In this document: one piece after another, positions 1 through 11,007 of the stretch
Numbering within the stretch: position 1 is the first letter of the stretch
Layout of the letters: every line of letters begins with the position of its first letter
Origin: Gammaproteobacteria bacterium
GTDB taxonomy: Bacteria > Pseudomonadota > Gammaproteobacteria > SZUA-140
Length of the DNA stretch: 40,106 nucleotides
Assembly: GCA_015488555.1 (NCBI GenBank)
Contig: WFNO01000115.1
Span: 1-40,106, forward strand
Reading direction: 5' to 3'
Position numbers and translations under genes: made by a program
Notes under the pieces: model-generated
Database searches by the model: none
The model's input: the letters and a program-made list of their open reading frames with translations, nothing else
Told to the model about the DNA's origin: nothing

Positions 1-103
1 ATACCGTCGTCCAAGTATAGCGCCGGCCACAGCGACGGCATTTGAAACGCCCGTCCTCAAGCTTCCACGCGCGAGTATAACCGCATTCCGTACACCGTCT
101 CAT
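1..103 (-). CDS. Transposase N-terminus (zinc ribbon), partial
   Basis: This is the first 34 codons of a minus-strand gene that runs off the left edge; it is too short for the ORF track. The peptide begins MRRCTECGYTRAW and continues with FKCRRCGRRYTW. That gives two CxxC pairs of the zinc-ribbon type found at the N-terminus of IS1595-like and related transposases. The ribbon would bind DNA at the element ends, while the catalytic domain lies outside the window. No clear Shine-Dalgarno precedes the ATG, and a short inverted repeat sits directly upstream. The IS family is my inference from the ribbon alone; another zinc-ribbon protein is possible. Confidence 0.55.
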   Translation of the reverse strand, partial: MRRCTECGYTRAWKLEDGRFKCRRCGRRYTWTTV

Positions 104-108
104 ATACA

Positions 109-130
109 GACCAGACTACAAAATCTGGTC
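109..130. repeat. 7-bp inverted repeat upstream of the transposase
   Basis: GACCAGA and TCTGGTC flank an 8-nt loop, starting 5 nt upstream of the minus-strand transposase ATG. It could be part of an element end, an operator, or an mRNA hairpin limiting transposase translation. The sequence does not decide between these. Confidence 0.4.
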
Positions 131-304
131 CGATTTGTTTAGGAATTACCAAAATTTAACAACGACTGACATTCGCGCCTGCGGTGAGCCGCGCGGAGTC
201 CGTCAAGCACCTCCCTCCCCCGAATCTTCACCCCGGATTCAGACCTGATCCAGACGGGCGTGAACCGAGAAACAAATAGCTTCGAAAATTTAAGGAGAGC
301 TGCG

Positions 305-1210
305 ATAAACATCAAGAACCTGTTCATGCTGGGGGTGCTCGCAACCTTTACCGTAAACGTCCAGGCCCTCGTGTTGGAGACGAATGCCGAACATCTGGTG
401 GGAGGCAGCGTATTACACGACGACCCCCAAAGCGACATCAGTCCCGCCAGCATCACCTCTACCTTCACGCTTCCGAACACCGTGGGTTCCGGTATCGCCA
501 TCGACGGTAGTTTTACCATGGGCGGTCCCTACGCCACGGCCAGCAACGACTCCGGTGCAGGTGCGGTGGCCGCGGGCGGACTCTTCTACGCCGGTAATGC
601 AATCCACGAAATGCGGGCCACTTCCCGAAACACCGATACAGTGATCAACGACTCCGGAGCCACACAAGAGTTCTTCTATGACTTCACCGTCAATGGGCCT
701 GGTCTCTATCTAGCCGACTTCGCTGGGACAGGGGTGAGCCCAGGTGCGCCCGTATCCCGTTACGACATCACCGTGCTCGTCGACGGCCTGCCGATGTGGG
801 AGTCCTCTGCAATCCTCGAGGGCGGACTGCTCGGACACAGCCTCACGGAGAGCGGCACCGATCTCGGCGGCACTTACGATGCGATCAGTTCCAACCTCTT
901 CGGTTATCGATTCGGCGACTATTCGGACACCATTTCCCTCGGTATTTTCAATGACGGCGACAGCTTCGTGTTCGAAACGGTCATGAGCGTGAGCATCTCG
1001 GCATTTCCGGCCGAGCTGGGTGGCTTGGCATTCATTGGTGACCCGGGCAATATCGTCGGCATGGGTGGCAACATCTTTTCCCAGACCGTGGGCGGTGGCG
1101 GAGGTGGCGGCCCCACCACCACGGTGGTGGAACCCGGCACTTACGCCCTCCTGGGCGTGGGCCTGCTGGGCCTGCTGCTGTCGGCGAGAAGGACCGCGCG
1201 GGCTTCCTGA
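305..1210 (+). CDS. PEP-CTERM sorting-domain exported protein
   Basis: This is an exported protein of unknown function. Its C-terminus has a PEP-CTERM signal: VVEPGTYALLGVGLLGLL followed by an Arg-rich tail (ARRTARAS), i.e. short motif, hydrophobic helix, basic end. Family knowledge: such proteins are processed by an exosortase (XrtA/EpsH type) and often linked to exopolysaccharide or biofilm; no exosortase is in this window. A Gly-rich linker precedes the signal. The N-terminus IKNLFMLGVLATFTVNVQA looks like a signal peptide cut near VQA. Start choice: the track's GTG at 260 has no good ribosome site. AAGGAGAG lies 5-6 nt before an in-frame ATA codon at 305, where the protein naturally begins (about 301 aa). 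ATG 326 would remove the positive charges from the signal peptide. The body has no domain I recognise. Confidence 0.7.
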   Translation: MNIKNLFMLGVLATFTVNVQALVLETNAEHLVGGSVLHDDPQSDISPASITSTFTLPNTVGSGIAIDGSFTMGGPYATASNDSGAGAVAAGGLFYAGNAIHEMRATSRNTDTVINDSGATQEFFYDFTVNGPGLYLADFAGTGVSPGAPVSRYDITVLVDGLPMWESSAILEGGLLGHSLTESGTDLGGTYDAISSNLFGYRFGDYSDTISLGIFNDGDSFVFETVMSVSISAFPAELGGLAFIGDPGNIVGMGGNIFSQTVGGGGGGGPTTTVVEPGTYALLGVGLLGLLLSARRTARAS

Positions 1211-1242
1211 ACTTCCTGATCGAAGAACCCTGAACCCGCCCC

Positions 1243-1274
1243 GCCTTCCCCGCCGCCCGGGCGGCGGGGAAGGC
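1243..1274. terminator. Perfect 32-bp palindrome between convergent genes
   Basis: Two 16-nt arms (GCCTTCCCCGCCGCCC and its exact complement) meet with no spacer. It sits between the 3' ends of the PEP-CTERM gene and bpt. The position fits a bidirectional terminator, but no T-run follows on either strand, so it may work with Rho or only as an mRNA-stabilising hairpin. Confidence 0.5.
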
Positions 1275-1287
1275 GCTGATTCCAGCC

Positions 1288-1998
1288 TCACGCCCATTCC
1301 CAGTGTCCTTCCCGATAGAGCTGGTGAGGGCGAAAGCGCGCCTTGTAGTTCATGCGCGGGCAGGCCTCGATCCAATATCCCAGATAGAGCCAGGGCAGTT
1401 CCCGCCGCCGGCACTCGGCGATACCCTGCAAGATGGCATACACCCCCAGGCTCCGCCGTGCCTGCGCCGGATCGAAGAAGCTGTAGACCGCAGAGAGCCC
1501 ATCGTCCAGGACATCCAGCACCGCCACGCCGAGCAGGCGGCCTGCGAGCCGCTGTTCCAGGAATAAAGTCTCCAGGCCGTCGGCGAACAAAAAGTCCCGG
1601 TATCCCTCAGGAGTGGGGTCGTCCATCCCGCCCCCCGCATGGCGGGCTGAGAGGTAGCGGGCATAGAGTTCGAAATGGGCCGGGTCGCACACCGGTTCGG
1701 AGATGCTGGTTTCCAGGTCGGCGTTGCGGCGCCAGACGCGCCGCTGGCTGCGATTGGGAGCAAAGGCCGCGGCGTCCACCCGCAGCGGGACGCAGGCACT
1801 GCATGCGGCGCAATGGGGCCGATAGACGTGGTTGCCGCTGCGGCGGAAGCCTCGCGACACCAGGCGGCTGTAGAGCCGGCGGTCCATGCGCAGGGCCGGG
1901 TCCACCACCAGCGACACGCTTTCCTGGCCCTGCAGATAGCCGCATTCCTGCGGCAGGGTCAGAAAGCAACGGAGGCGCCCTTCACTTCCGGAGGTCAT
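1288..1998 (-). CDS. bpt: Aspartate/glutamate leucyltransferase Bpt
   Basis: Transfers Leu from leucyl-tRNA onto proteins with N-terminal Asp or Glu, marking them for ClpS/ClpAP (bacterial N-end rule). At 236 aa it has the usual family length. The N-terminal half shows the cysteine cluster ECGYL...[13 protein letters not shown] and the region [10 protein letters not shown]. The C-terminal half is the acetyltransferase-like fold with [34 protein letters not shown] and the end GHWEWA. The start overlaps the 3' end of aat by 17 nt, so the two are very likely co-transcribed and translationally coupled. Together they cover both leucyl branches of the pathway. Assignment is firm. Confidence 0.95.
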   Translation of the reverse strand: MTSGSEGRLRCFLTLPQECGYLQGQESVSLVVDPALRMDRRLYSRLVSRGFRRSGNHVYRPHCAACSACVPLRVDAAAFAPNRSQRRVWRRNADLETSISEPVCDPAHFELYARYLSARHAGGGMDDPTPEGYRDFLFADGLETLFLEQRLAGRLLGVAVLDVLDDGLSAVYSFFDPAQARRSLGVYAILQGIAECRRRELPWLYLGYWIEACPRMNYKARFRPHQLYREGHWEWA

Positions 1999-2827
1999 CG
2001 CTCGTGTGCTCGGCCTTGCCCGCCCCTTCTCCGCCAGGCATTTTCCCAGACTCCTTCCCAGACTCCTTCCCAGACCTCTTGCCGGACATCTTGCCGTACC
2101 TTTTCAGGGCCGCCTCCTCGGGTTCCCCGCCGCCCGCCGCCCCATCTGCAGGCCAGCCGGGCTGAGGACAATGGCTGTCCAGCAGTTCTATGAAGTGCGC
2201 GCGGGGAATTTCGCGTGCCCCCAAAGTGGCGAGATGATCGCTGGCCACCTGGCAATCGATGAGCGCGAAGTGCCACCGGCGCAGGTGTTCCACCAGGGCC
2301 ACGAGGGCCACCTTGGAGGCATCGCGGCGGCGGTGGAACATGGATTCGCCGAAGAAGACCCGGCCGATGGCCACGCCATAGAGTCCTCCGGCGAGTTCGT
2401 CCCCCGCCCACACTTCCACGGAATGGGCCCATCCCTCCCGGTGGAGGCGGCAATAGGCCGCCTGCATCTCCGGGGTGATCCAGGTACCGGGTTCGCCTCG
2501 GCGCGGGGCGGCACAGGCGGCGATCACCTCGGAGAAGGCCTGGTCCACGGTCACCCGGTAGAGGCCGCGCCGCAGGGCCTTGCGCAGACTGCGCGAGATG
2601 CGCAACTCGCCGGGAAAGAGCACCATGCGCGGATCGGGCGACCACCAAAGAATGGGCTGAGACTCGCAGTACCAGGGAAAAATGCCCTGCCGGTAGGCAC
2701 GCAACAGGCAGGTGCTGCTCAGCCGCCCGCCCACGGCCAGCAGGCCGTTGGGATCGGTGAGGGCCTGAGATACGGGCGGAAAATCGCAGGCATCCGCCTG
2801 CCCGTCCAACAGTCGAGGAATCTGCAT
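1982..2827 (-). CDS. aat: Leucyl/phenylalanyl-tRNA--protein transferase Aat
   Basis: Adds Leu or Phe from aminoacyl-tRNA to N-terminal Lys/Arg of proteins, feeding ClpS/ClpAP degradation. Family landmarks: [76 protein letters not shown] and HFALIDCQ. I place the start at the ATG of MQIPRLLDG; the track's longer ORF adds 30 residues read from a hairpin region. The enzyme core ends near [11 protein letters not shown]; about 40 extra residues follow, including a repetitive (S)GK/GKE tail encoded by five tandem 12-nt units. The tail is unlike the family and is probably disordered. Upstream is the PilZ gene on the same strand; downstream bpt overlaps by 17 nt. Confidence 0.95.
   Translation of the reverse strand: MQIPRLLDGQADACDFPPVSQALTDPNGLLAVGGRLSSTCLLRAYRQGIFPWYCESQPILWWSPDPRMVLFPGELRISRSLRKALRRGLYRVTVDQAFSEVIAACAAPRRGEPGTWITPEMQAAYCRLHREGWAHSVEVWAGDELAGGLYGVAIGRVFFGESMFHRRRDASKVALVALVEHLRRWHFALIDCQVASDHLATLGAREIPRAHFIELLDSHCPQPGWPADGAAGGGEPEEAALKRYGKMSGKRSGKESGKESGKMPGGEGAGKAEHTSDDLRK
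2041..2100. repeat. Five 12-nt tandem units in the aat 3' end
   Basis: Units read TTTTCCCAGACT, CCTTCCCAGACT, CCTTCCCAGACC, TCTTGCCGGACA and TCTTGCCGTACC on the plus strand. They encode the Ser/Gly/Lys-rich Aat tail. This is one copy of the dispersed 12-nt repeat described in the findings. Confidence 0.85.
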
Positions 2828-2885
2828 ATCCGAAACGCACGAACACCGTCCCGCCCACCGGCGGCGGACGAGATGAACGCGTTGC

Positions 2886-2915
2886 GCCGGCGTATGGGTC
2901 ACCCCATACGCCGGC
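2886..2915. terminator. 13-bp perfect hairpin between the PilZ gene and aat
   Basis: Arms GCCGGCGTATGGG and CCCATACGCCGGC enclose the loop TCAC. The hairpin lies 59 nt upstream of the aat start and 29 nt downstream of the PilZ stop, both genes reading leftwards. It has no T-run. It may be a partial terminator or an mRNA-processing structure separating the two genes. Confidence 0.45.
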
Positions 2916-2944
2916 ATGGACGAGCCACGCGAGTGCCAGCGAGG

Positions 2945-3298
2945 CTATTTCACCAGCGAATGGATGCTGGCCGCGATGCCGTAACGGCCTTCTTCCGCGG
3001 CCACCGTCGCATCCACCCGTACCACCTCCACGATGGCCTTGAAGGGAGGGATGGAGAGCGTGCCCGGCTGGATCTTCACTTCGATGAAGCTGCCCACTGC
3101 CAGTGGTTCATCCGCCAGGAACATCAAACCGTTGCCGCTGATGTTCTTGGCCACGCCCTGCCGTTCCTCTCCAGCCTCCATCCCTCCTGGGCCGGCACCC
3201 GTGCGGGATTCTCGACCGGCGACCTCCACCCCCCGATACGTGATCCCGCAATCGATGGTCATCCTGGGGTATTTGCGGTTTTCCGCTACCTTGAACAT
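2945..3298 (-). CDS. PilZ domain protein
   Basis: A small (117 aa) single-domain PilZ protein, a likely c-di-GMP receptor. It shows the N-terminal RxxxR motif as RKYPR at residues 8-12 and the second motif as AKNISGNGLMF (usual form D/NxSxxG), followed by beta-strand-rich sequence typical of the PilZ barrel. The start at MFKVAENRKYPR is supported by GAGGAGGT 5 nt upstream; the 37 extra residues in the track's ORF are not needed. It lies between trxB and aat on the same strand. The output target cannot be told from the sequence. A diguanylate cyclase is encoded 33 kb away in the same window, but no direct link is shown. Confidence 0.88.
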   Translation of the reverse strand: MFKVAENRKYPRMTIDCGITYRGVEVAGRESRTGAGPGGMEAGEERQGVAKNISGNGLMFLADEPLAVGSFIEVKIQPGTLSIPPFKAIVEVVRVDATVAAEEGRYGIAASIHSLVK

Positions 3299-3359
3299 GT
3301 GACCTCCTCCCCCCATCTTCATGCAGCCTCCATGCCAGTCCTTCTCCGGCCATACCCCT

Positions 3360-5605
<2,246 letters not shown>

Positions 5606-5613
5606 GAAAAGAC

Positions 5614-5642
5614 GTGACAATCCCATCTGAACTCGCTAGATT
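5614..5642 (+). promoter_or_regulatory. Candidate sigma70 promoter for ftsK-lolA-rarA
   Basis: GTGACA, 17-nt spacer, TAGATT, located just after the ald stop. The leader to the chosen ftsK start would be about 70 nt. Confidence 0.45.
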
Positions 5643-5719
5643 GTCGGGGATTTTGGCGGGCATGCCCCGTGGCGGACATGCCGGATGGCGCCGCCGATGA
5701 CTGCAGAGAGGACCGTGAC

Positions 5720-8071
5720 TTGGCCCAAGCCACACGCAGAAAGAATCCCCCCGCCACCCCCGTGAAACCCCTGCACGGCCTGCGGGAAGGGGCATTGTTG
5801 ATCAGCGGGGCCATCGCCCTCTACATGCTCCTGTCGCTGTTCACGTACAGCCCTTCCGATCCCGGCTGGTCCTACAGCGCCACTTCCGAGGAGATCCACA
5901 ATGCAGGGGGCCTGGTGGGCGCCTGGTTCGCCTCCCTGTTCCTGTTCTACTTCGGTTACCTGGCCTATCTCTTCCCCTTCATGGTGGTCTATGCGAGCTG
6001 GGTGTTCTATCGGGGACGGCGCGCGCCCGCGGCCCCTGCCCTGCGCCTGTTACTGGCCCGGGCCGGCGGGTTCCTCCTGACCCTGGCCACCGGCGCCGGA
6101 CTCGCCACCCTGCATTTCCAACAGGCCGGCGCCCTGCTGCCCACCAACCCCGGCGGTATCCTGGGCGACATCGTGGCCGACATGCTGGTAGCCCCCTTCA
6201 GCTTCGCCGGCGCCACCTTGTTCCTGCTGGCCTTGTTTCTCACCGGCATCTCCCTGCTCACGGGCCTGTCCTGGTTCGCGCTCATGGACCGCACCGGGCG
6301 CCTGACCCTCACGGCCGCGGCCTGGATCTCCGCCCGTCTGGCCGCCCTGCGCCAGCGACGGCAGGAACGCAAGGCCGCCCGCCAATCCCGCCAGCGCCGC
6401 GCCGAAGCGGTCAAGACCGAAAAGATCAAGCAGGTCAGCCGGCCCAAACCGCGCATCGAACCCGTGATCAAGACCCTGGAGCCCGGCACCCGGGTGGACA
6501 AGGAACGCCAGGTCCCGCTCTTCACCTCTCCGGCCGACGGCGACTTGCCGCCCCTGGCCCTGCTGGACGAACCCGAGGCCACGCCCCACACCATCTCCGA
6601 GGAGACCCTGCAGGCCATCTCCCGGCAGGTGGAACTCAAACTCCAGGACTTCGGCGTGGAGGTGCAGGTGGTGGCCGTCCATCCCGGCCCGGTGATCACC
6701 CGCTATGAACTGCAACCGGCCCCCGGCGTGAAAGTCAGCCAGATCAGCAATCTGGCCAAGGACCTGGCGCGTGCCCTGTCCGCCATCAGCGTGCGCATCG
6801 TGGACGTGATTCCGGGCAAGTCCGTCATCGGCCTGGAGATCCCCAACGAACACCGCGAGATCGTGCGCCTGCGGGAAATCCTGCAGTCCAGGGACTACGA
6901 GCAAAGCCGCGCCACCATCCCACTCGCCCTGGGCAAGGACATCAGTGGCCACCCGGTGGTGGTGGACCTGGTGAAGATGCCCCACCTGCTCATCGCCGGT
7001 ACCACCGGTTCCGGCAAGTCGGTGGCCATCAACGCCATGCTGCTGAGCATGCTCTACAGTGCCTCGCCCCGGGACATGCGCCTCATCATGATCGACCCCA
7101 AGATGCTGGAGCTGTCCATCTACGAGGGCATTCCCCACCTGCTGGCGCCGGTGGTCACCGACATGAAGGAGGCCGCCAACGCCCTGCGCTGGTGTGTGGG
7201 GGAGATGGAGCGCCGCTACCGGCTCATGGCCCATCTGGGCGTGCGCAACATCCACAACTACAACCGCAAGGTGCGGGCGGCGGCGGAGGCCGGCCGGCCC
7301 ATTCCCGACCCCTTCGCCCGGCCGCCCGCCGCCGAGGAGGCCGGCGGCGAAGAAGGCGGGGAGGCGGACACCGGCAGCGCCACCCCGGTGTTGCAGGAAC
7401 TGCCCTACATCGTGGTCATCGTGGACGAACTGGCGGACATGATGATGATGGTGGGCAAGAAAGTGGAACAGCTCATCGCCCGCCTGGCGCAGAAGGCCCG
7501 GGCCTCGGGCATCCACTTGATCCTGGCCACGCAACGGCCCTCGGTGGACGTGATCACCGGCCTCATCAAAGCCAACATTCCCACCCGCATCGCCTTCCAG
7601 GTCTCCTCCAAGGTGGATTCCCGCACCATTCTCGACCAGATGGGCGCCGAACAACTGCTGGGCCACGGGGACATGCTCTATCTACCGGCGGGCACCAGCG
7701 TGCCCACCCGGGTCCACGGGGCCTTCGTGGACGATCACGAGGTCCACAAGGTGGTGGACTTCCTCAAGCAGGCGGGCGAACCGGAGTATCTGGATCAGGT
7801 ACTGGCCGGCGCCGAGAGTGAGGAGACCCTCCTGCCCGGAGAGCGGGGCGGCGCGGGGGAGGGCGAGAGCGACGCCCTCTACGACCAGGCGGTGCGCATC
7901 GTCACCGAGACCCGGCGGGCCTCCATCTCGGGCATCCAGCGCCGCCTCAAGATCGGCTACAACCGCGCCGCCCGGCTCATCGAGGAGATGGAGCGGGCGG
8001 GCATCGTGGGCCCCATGGAGGCCAACGGTTCGCGCGAGGTCCTGGCGCCGCCCCCGCCTCCCGCGGACTGA
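5720..8071 (+). CDS. ftsK: DNA translocase FtsK
   Basis: Septal DNA pump that clears chromosome dimers and activates XerCD at dif. The 783-aa protein has an N-terminal membrane region of about four helices (residues ~27-180), a basic linker, then the motor. The motor carries Walker A GTTGSGKS near residue 427 and Walker [14 protein letters not shown] near 565. The C-terminal gamma winged helix ([22 protein letters not shown]) reads KOPS. The linker is short compared with E. coli (about 1330 aa). A Gly/Glu-rich insert ([14 protein letters not shown]) lies before Walker B. I prefer the TTG at 5720 (protein then begins [10 protein letters not shown]) because GAGAGGA lies 7 nt upstream; the track's GTG at 5669 has no such site. 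lolA follows after 5 nt. Confidence 0.95.
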   Translation: MAQATRRKNPPATPVKPLHGLREGALLISGAIALYMLLSLFTYSPSDPGWSYSATSEEIHNAGGLVGAWFASLFLFYFGYLAYLFPFMVVYASWVFYRGRRAPAAPALRLLLARAGGFLLTLATGAGLATLHFQQAGALLPTNPGGILGDIVADMLVAPFSFAGATLFLLALFLTGISLLTGLSWFALMDRTGRLTLTAAAWISARLAALRQRRQERKAARQSRQRRAEAVKTEKIKQVSRPKPRIEPVIKTLEPGTRVDKERQVPLFTSPADGDLPPLALLDEPEATPHTISEETLQAISRQVELKLQDFGVEVQVVAVHPGPVITRYELQPAPGVKVSQISNLAKDLARALSAISVRIVDVIPGKSVIGLEIPNEHREIVRLREILQSRDYEQSRATIPLALGKDISGHPVVVDLVKMPHLLIAGTTGSGKSVAINAMLLSMLYSASPRDMRLIMIDPKMLELSIYEGIPHLLAPVVTDMKEAANALRWCVGEMERRYRLMAHLGVRNIHNYNRKVRAAAEAGRPIPDPFARPPAAEEAGGEEGGEADTGSATPVLQELPYIVVIVDELADMMMMVGKKVEQLIARLAQKARASGIHLILATQRPSVDVITGLIKANIPTRIAFQVSSKVDSRTILDQMGAEQLLGHGDMLYLPAGTSVPTRVHGAFVDDHEVHKVVDFLKQAGEPEYLDQVLAGAESEETLLPGERGGAGEGESDALYDQAVRIVTETRRASISGIQRRLKIGYNRAARLIEEMERAGIVGPMEANGSREVLAPPPPPAD

Positions 8072-8076
8072 CCGGC

Positions 8077-8754
8077 ATGCCCCGCTCCGTACAGCGCCTG
8101 CCGCACCTCGGCCTGCTGTTGAGCCTGACCCTCTGGCTGGTACCCGCGGGGGCGGCGAGCGCCCCGCCTGCGCCGCGGCAGCTGCTGGAGGACTTCTTCT
8201 CCGGTCTCACCGCCCTGCGCGCCGAGTTCCAGCAAACGGTGCGCGATGCCCGGGGTCGTATCGTTCAGGAAAGCCGCGGCATCTTCTTCCTGCAACGCCC
8301 GGATCGCTTCCGCTGGGACTACCGGGAACCCTACCGGCAAGTGGTGGTGGGCGACGGGCGGCGCCTGTGGCTGTACGACGAAGACCTGGAACAGGTGACG
8401 GTGCGCGATTTCGCCAGTCTCGGGCCCACACCGGCGGCCCTGCTCAGCAGCACCGAACCCCTGGAGCGGCGCTTCCACATCCGCCCGGCAGCGGACCGAG
8501 AGAACGGCTGGGACGAGTCCTCCCTCGTGCTGGAACCGTGGGAGAGCGGTACGGGGTTTGCGCGCATCCGCCTGGCCTTCGGCAGGGACGGCACCTTGCA
8601 GCGCATGGAACTGGAGGACGATTTCGGTCAGGTCACCACCCTCCGTTTCGCGCGACTGGAACGCAATCCCGAACTGGACCCGGCGCTGTTCCACTTCCAG
8701 CCTCCCGCCGGGGTGGATATCATCTACGACAGCGCGGATCCTCCTGCACCCTGA
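8077..8754 (+). CDS. lolA: Outer-membrane lipoprotein carrier LolA
   Basis: Periplasmic chaperone that takes lipoproteins from LolCDE in the inner membrane to LolB. The 225-aa protein has a signal peptide (hydrophobic LLLSLTLWLVPAGAASA). Family sequence follows: LLEDFFSGLTALRAEFQQTV, SRGIFFLQRPDRFRWDY, QVVVGDGRRLWLYDEDLEQVTV and, near the end, NPELDPALFHFQPPAGVDII. It sits directly after ftsK, and rarA follows, as in E. coli. The gene probably depends on the ftsK promoter. Confidence 0.95.
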   Translation: MPRSVQRLPHLGLLLSLTLWLVPAGAASAPPAPRQLLEDFFSGLTALRAEFQQTVRDARGRIVQESRGIFFLQRPDRFRWDYREPYRQVVVGDGRRLWLYDEDLEQVTVRDFASLGPTPAALLSSTEPLERRFHIRPAADRENGWDESSLVLEPWESGTGFARIRLAFGRDGTLQRMELEDDFGQVTTLRFARLERNPELDPALFHFQPPAGVDIIYDSADPPAP

Positions 8755-8774
8755 AGCGGAACCAAGGCCGCCAG

Positions 8775-8813
8775 CATCGATTCGACATTGATCCAGCTCC
8801 GATCCAGCACCCT
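8775..8813. repeat. 12-nt-type repeat in the rarA leader
   Basis: Degenerate units CGATTCGACATT, GATCCAGCTCC and GATCCAGCACC fill the short gap between lolA and rarA. They are too decayed to be sure on their own but match the pattern seen in mutL and aat. Confidence 0.45.
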
Positions 8814-8814
8814 C

Positions 8815-10134
8815 ATGAACAGCATGCAACCCCTCGCCGACCGCATGCGCCCCCGCACCCTGGAGGAATTCGCCGGGCAGACCCACATCCTCGGTCCCGG
8901 CAAACCCCTGCGCCTGGCCATCGAGGGAGACAAGCTGCATTCCATGGTCCTGTGGGGCGCCCCCGGCACCGGCAAGACCACCCTCGCCCGCATGGTGGCC
9001 CATTACGCCCGCGCTCATTTCATCAGCCTCTCGGCGGTGATGGCCGGCGTCAAGGAGGTGCGGGCCGCCGTGGCCGAGGCCCAGCGACAGCGCGCCGCCG
9101 GCCGTGCCACGGTGTTGTTCATCGACGAGGTACACCGCTTCAACAAGGCCCAGCAGGATGCCTTTCTGCCCTATATCGAGGACGGCACCTTCGTCTTCAT
9201 CGGCGCCACCACCGAGAACCCGTCCTTCGAACTGAACAACGCCCTGCTCTCGCGCAGTCGCGTCTACGTGCTCAAACCCCTGTCCGCCGCCGATCTGCGC
9301 GCCCTCATCGACCGTGCCCTGGCGGATGCGGAACGGGGGTTGGGCGGCTTGAACCTGGAGATGCCCGCGGAATTGCGCGACCGCCTGGCCCAGGCCGCGG
9401 ACGGCGACGCCCGCCGGGCGCTCAATTTCCTGGAGATCGCCGCCGATCTGGCCGAGCCCCGGGACGACGGGCGGCGCCTCGTCCACGATCGGTTGCTGGA
9501 CGAAGTCCTGGCCGGCGGCAGCGTGCGCCGCTTCGACAAGGGAGGCGAGGCCTTCTACGACCAGATCTCCGCCTTGCACAAGGCGGTCCGCGGTTCGGCC
9601 CCGGATGCCGCCCTGTACTGGCTGGCACGCATGCTGGACGGAGGCTGTGACCCCCGCTACATCGCCCGGCGGGTGGTGCGCATGGCCAGCGAAGACATCG
9701 GCAATGCCGACCCTCGCGCCCTGGGCCTGGCCCTGGACGCCTGGGAGGTACAAGAGCGCCTGGGCAGCCCGGAGGGAGAGCTGGCCCTGGCCCAGGCCGT
9801 GACCTACCTGGCCTGCGCCCCCAAGAGCAACGCCGTGTACCGGGCCTTCGGTGCGGCCCAGGCCGATGCCCGGGAACACGGCTCTCTGGAAGTGCCCCTG
9901 CACCTGCGCAACGCCCCCACCCGGCTCATGAAATCCCTGGACTACGGCAAGGGCTACCGCTATGCCCACGACGAGCCGGAAGGCTACGCCGCCGGCGAGA
10001 ACTATTTCCCCGAGCCCTTGCGGGGGCGCCGCTACTACCATCCCGTTGCCCGCGGGCTGGAACAGAAGATCGCCGAGAAACTGGCCCATCTGCGTGCCCT
10101 GGACGCCCGGCGGCGCGAGCAGGCCGATGACTGA
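8815..10134 (+). CDS. rarA: Replication-associated recombination protein A (RarA/MgsA)
   Basis: AAA+ clamp-loader-like ATPase acting at stalled replication forks. Motifs: [16 protein letters not shown], Walker [12 protein letters not shown], Walker [21 protein letters not shown], sensor 1 [20 protein letters not shown], then the C-terminal tetramerisation domain ending [16 protein letters not shown]. Length is about 439 aa, as usual. The track starts at a TTG at 8788. I take the ATG at 8815 ([11 protein letters not shown]), with ATG 8824 as alternative, because E. coli-type proteins begin just before LADRMRP. The ribosome site is weak and the leader is repeat-like. It lies downstream of lolA as in E. 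coli. Confidence 0.94.
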   Translation: MNSMQPLADRMRPRTLEEFAGQTHILGPGKPLRLAIEGDKLHSMVLWGAPGTGKTTLARMVAHYARAHFISLSAVMAGVKEVRAAVAEAQRQRAAGRATVLFIDEVHRFNKAQQDAFLPYIEDGTFVFIGATTENPSFELNNALLSRSRVYVLKPLSAADLRALIDRALADAERGLGGLNLEMPAELRDRLAQAADGDARRALNFLEIAADLAEPRDDGRRLVHDRLLDEVLAGGSVRRFDKGGEAFYDQISALHKAVRGSAPDAALYWLARMLDGGCDPRYIARRVVRMASEDIGNADPRALGLALDAWEVQERLGSPEGELALAQAVTYLACAPKSNAVYRAFGAAQADAREHGSLEVPLHLRNAPTRLMKSLDYGKGYRYAHDEPEGYAAGENYFPEPLRGRRYYHPVARGLEQKIAEKLAHLRALDARRREQADD

Positions 10135-10164
10135 AGTGATGATGATGAAATCGGGGGCGCGCGC

Positions 10165-10539
10165 TTGAGCCAGCTCCTGGCCATCGCCGCTGGCGGGGCC
10201 CTGGGGGCGTTGCTGCGCTACTGGACCTCGCTGTCCGTGCACGGCCTGCTGGGACGGGGCTTTCCCTACGGCACCTTGACCGTCAACGTCCTGGGCTCGC
10301 TGCTCATGGGACTGCTGTATGTCCTGCTGGTGGAACGCCTGAGCCTGACACCACACTGGCGCGCCGCCTTGCTGGTGGGCCTGCTCGGTGCCTTCACCAC
10401 CTTTTCCACCTTTTCCCTGGAAACCCTCAACCTGCTGGAAGAGGGCGCCCTGGGCAAGGCCCTGCTCAACATCCTGCTCAGCGTCGTCCTCTGCCTGATG
10501 GCCGCCTGGGCGGGCATTCTAATGGGGAGGCAGCTATGA
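10165..10539 (+). CDS. crcB: Fluoride channel CrcB/Fluc
   Basis: Small inner-membrane channel (124 aa, four helices) that lets fluoride leave the cell, working as a dual-topology dimer. Family motifs: GGALGALLRYW, GTLTVNVLGSLLMG and GAFTTFSTFSLETL, the Phe/Thr/Ser-rich pore segment. It starts at TTG 31 nt after rarA. No fluoride riboswitch is evident in that gap. The 3' end overlaps the next gene by 4 nt (ATGA), which points to coupled translation with the DUF190 protein. Confidence 0.94.
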   Translation: MSQLLAIAAGGALGALLRYWTSLSVHGLLGRGFPYGTLTVNVLGSLLMGLLYVLLVERLSLTPHWRAALLVGLLGAFTTFSTFSLETLNLLEEGALGKALLNILLSVVLCLMAAWAGILMGRQL

Positions 10540-10871
10540 CCATTCAGCACAGCACGCAAGTGACCGTGGTTCGCATCTATCTCACCGAGGGCGAGGCCAA
10601 GCTCAGCACCCTGCTCAAGCGCCTCCACGACTGGGAGCACGTGCGCGGGGTGACGGTCTTCCGCGGCATCTCCGGATTCGGACCTTCGGGCAAGTTCCAC
10701 GGGGCATCCCTGGTGGATCTGTCCCTGAACCTGCCGGTGGTGGTGGAATTCTTCGATACCCCCGCCAAGGTGGCGGAGATCCTGGAGCACCTCGCCCCCA
10801 TCCTCAAGCTTGGCCACACCATCTGCTGGGACGCCCAGCTCGTACCCGCCCCGGAGAATTCGGACCACTGA
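10536..10871 (+). CDS. DUF190 family protein
   Basis: A 111-aa cytoplasmic protein of the DUF190 family. Recognisable parts are VRIYLTEGEAKLSTLLKRLHDW near the N-terminus, RGVTVFRGISGFG and LPVVVEFFDTPAKVAEIL, a ferredoxin-like (PII-like) pattern. Its start overlaps the crcB stop by 4 nt. Family knowledge: DUF190 genes are often next to crcB, so a role in fluoride handling is usually inferred. The biochemical function is not established. No ligand-binding residues can be named from this sequence. Confidence 0.88.
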   Translation: MTIQHSTQVTVVRIYLTEGEAKLSTLLKRLHDWEHVRGVTVFRGISGFGPSGKFHGASLVDLSLNLPVVVEFFDTPAKVAEILEHLAPILKLGHTICWDAQLVPAPENSDH

Positions 10872-11007
10872 CCCGCGACATCAAGATTTTCCCGCGGCAA
10901 CCGCTATAACGAGTGGAAGGTGGGAGCGGCACTGCGTGTCCAGCCGCCGGTCTTTCGCACCCGCTCTCGTACAACGGCATACCTGACGGGGACGATCCAG
11001 CACTGAC

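Noticed and set aside
2041-2100. Possible CRISPR-like or VNTR array
   Set aside because: Units are 12 nt, contiguous and in frame; there are no spacers. Treated as a tandem repeat.
6050-7666. 538-aa minus-strand ORF
   Set aside because: Shadow of ftsK; His/Gly/Gln-rich composition typical of antisense frames in GC-rich genes.
10100-10168. Fluoride riboswitch upstream of crcB
   Set aside because: The gap from rarA is only 30 nt and shows no matching structure.
7957-10356. 799-aa minus-strand ORF
   Set aside because: Antisense of lolA, rarA and crcB, all of which have clear family motifs.
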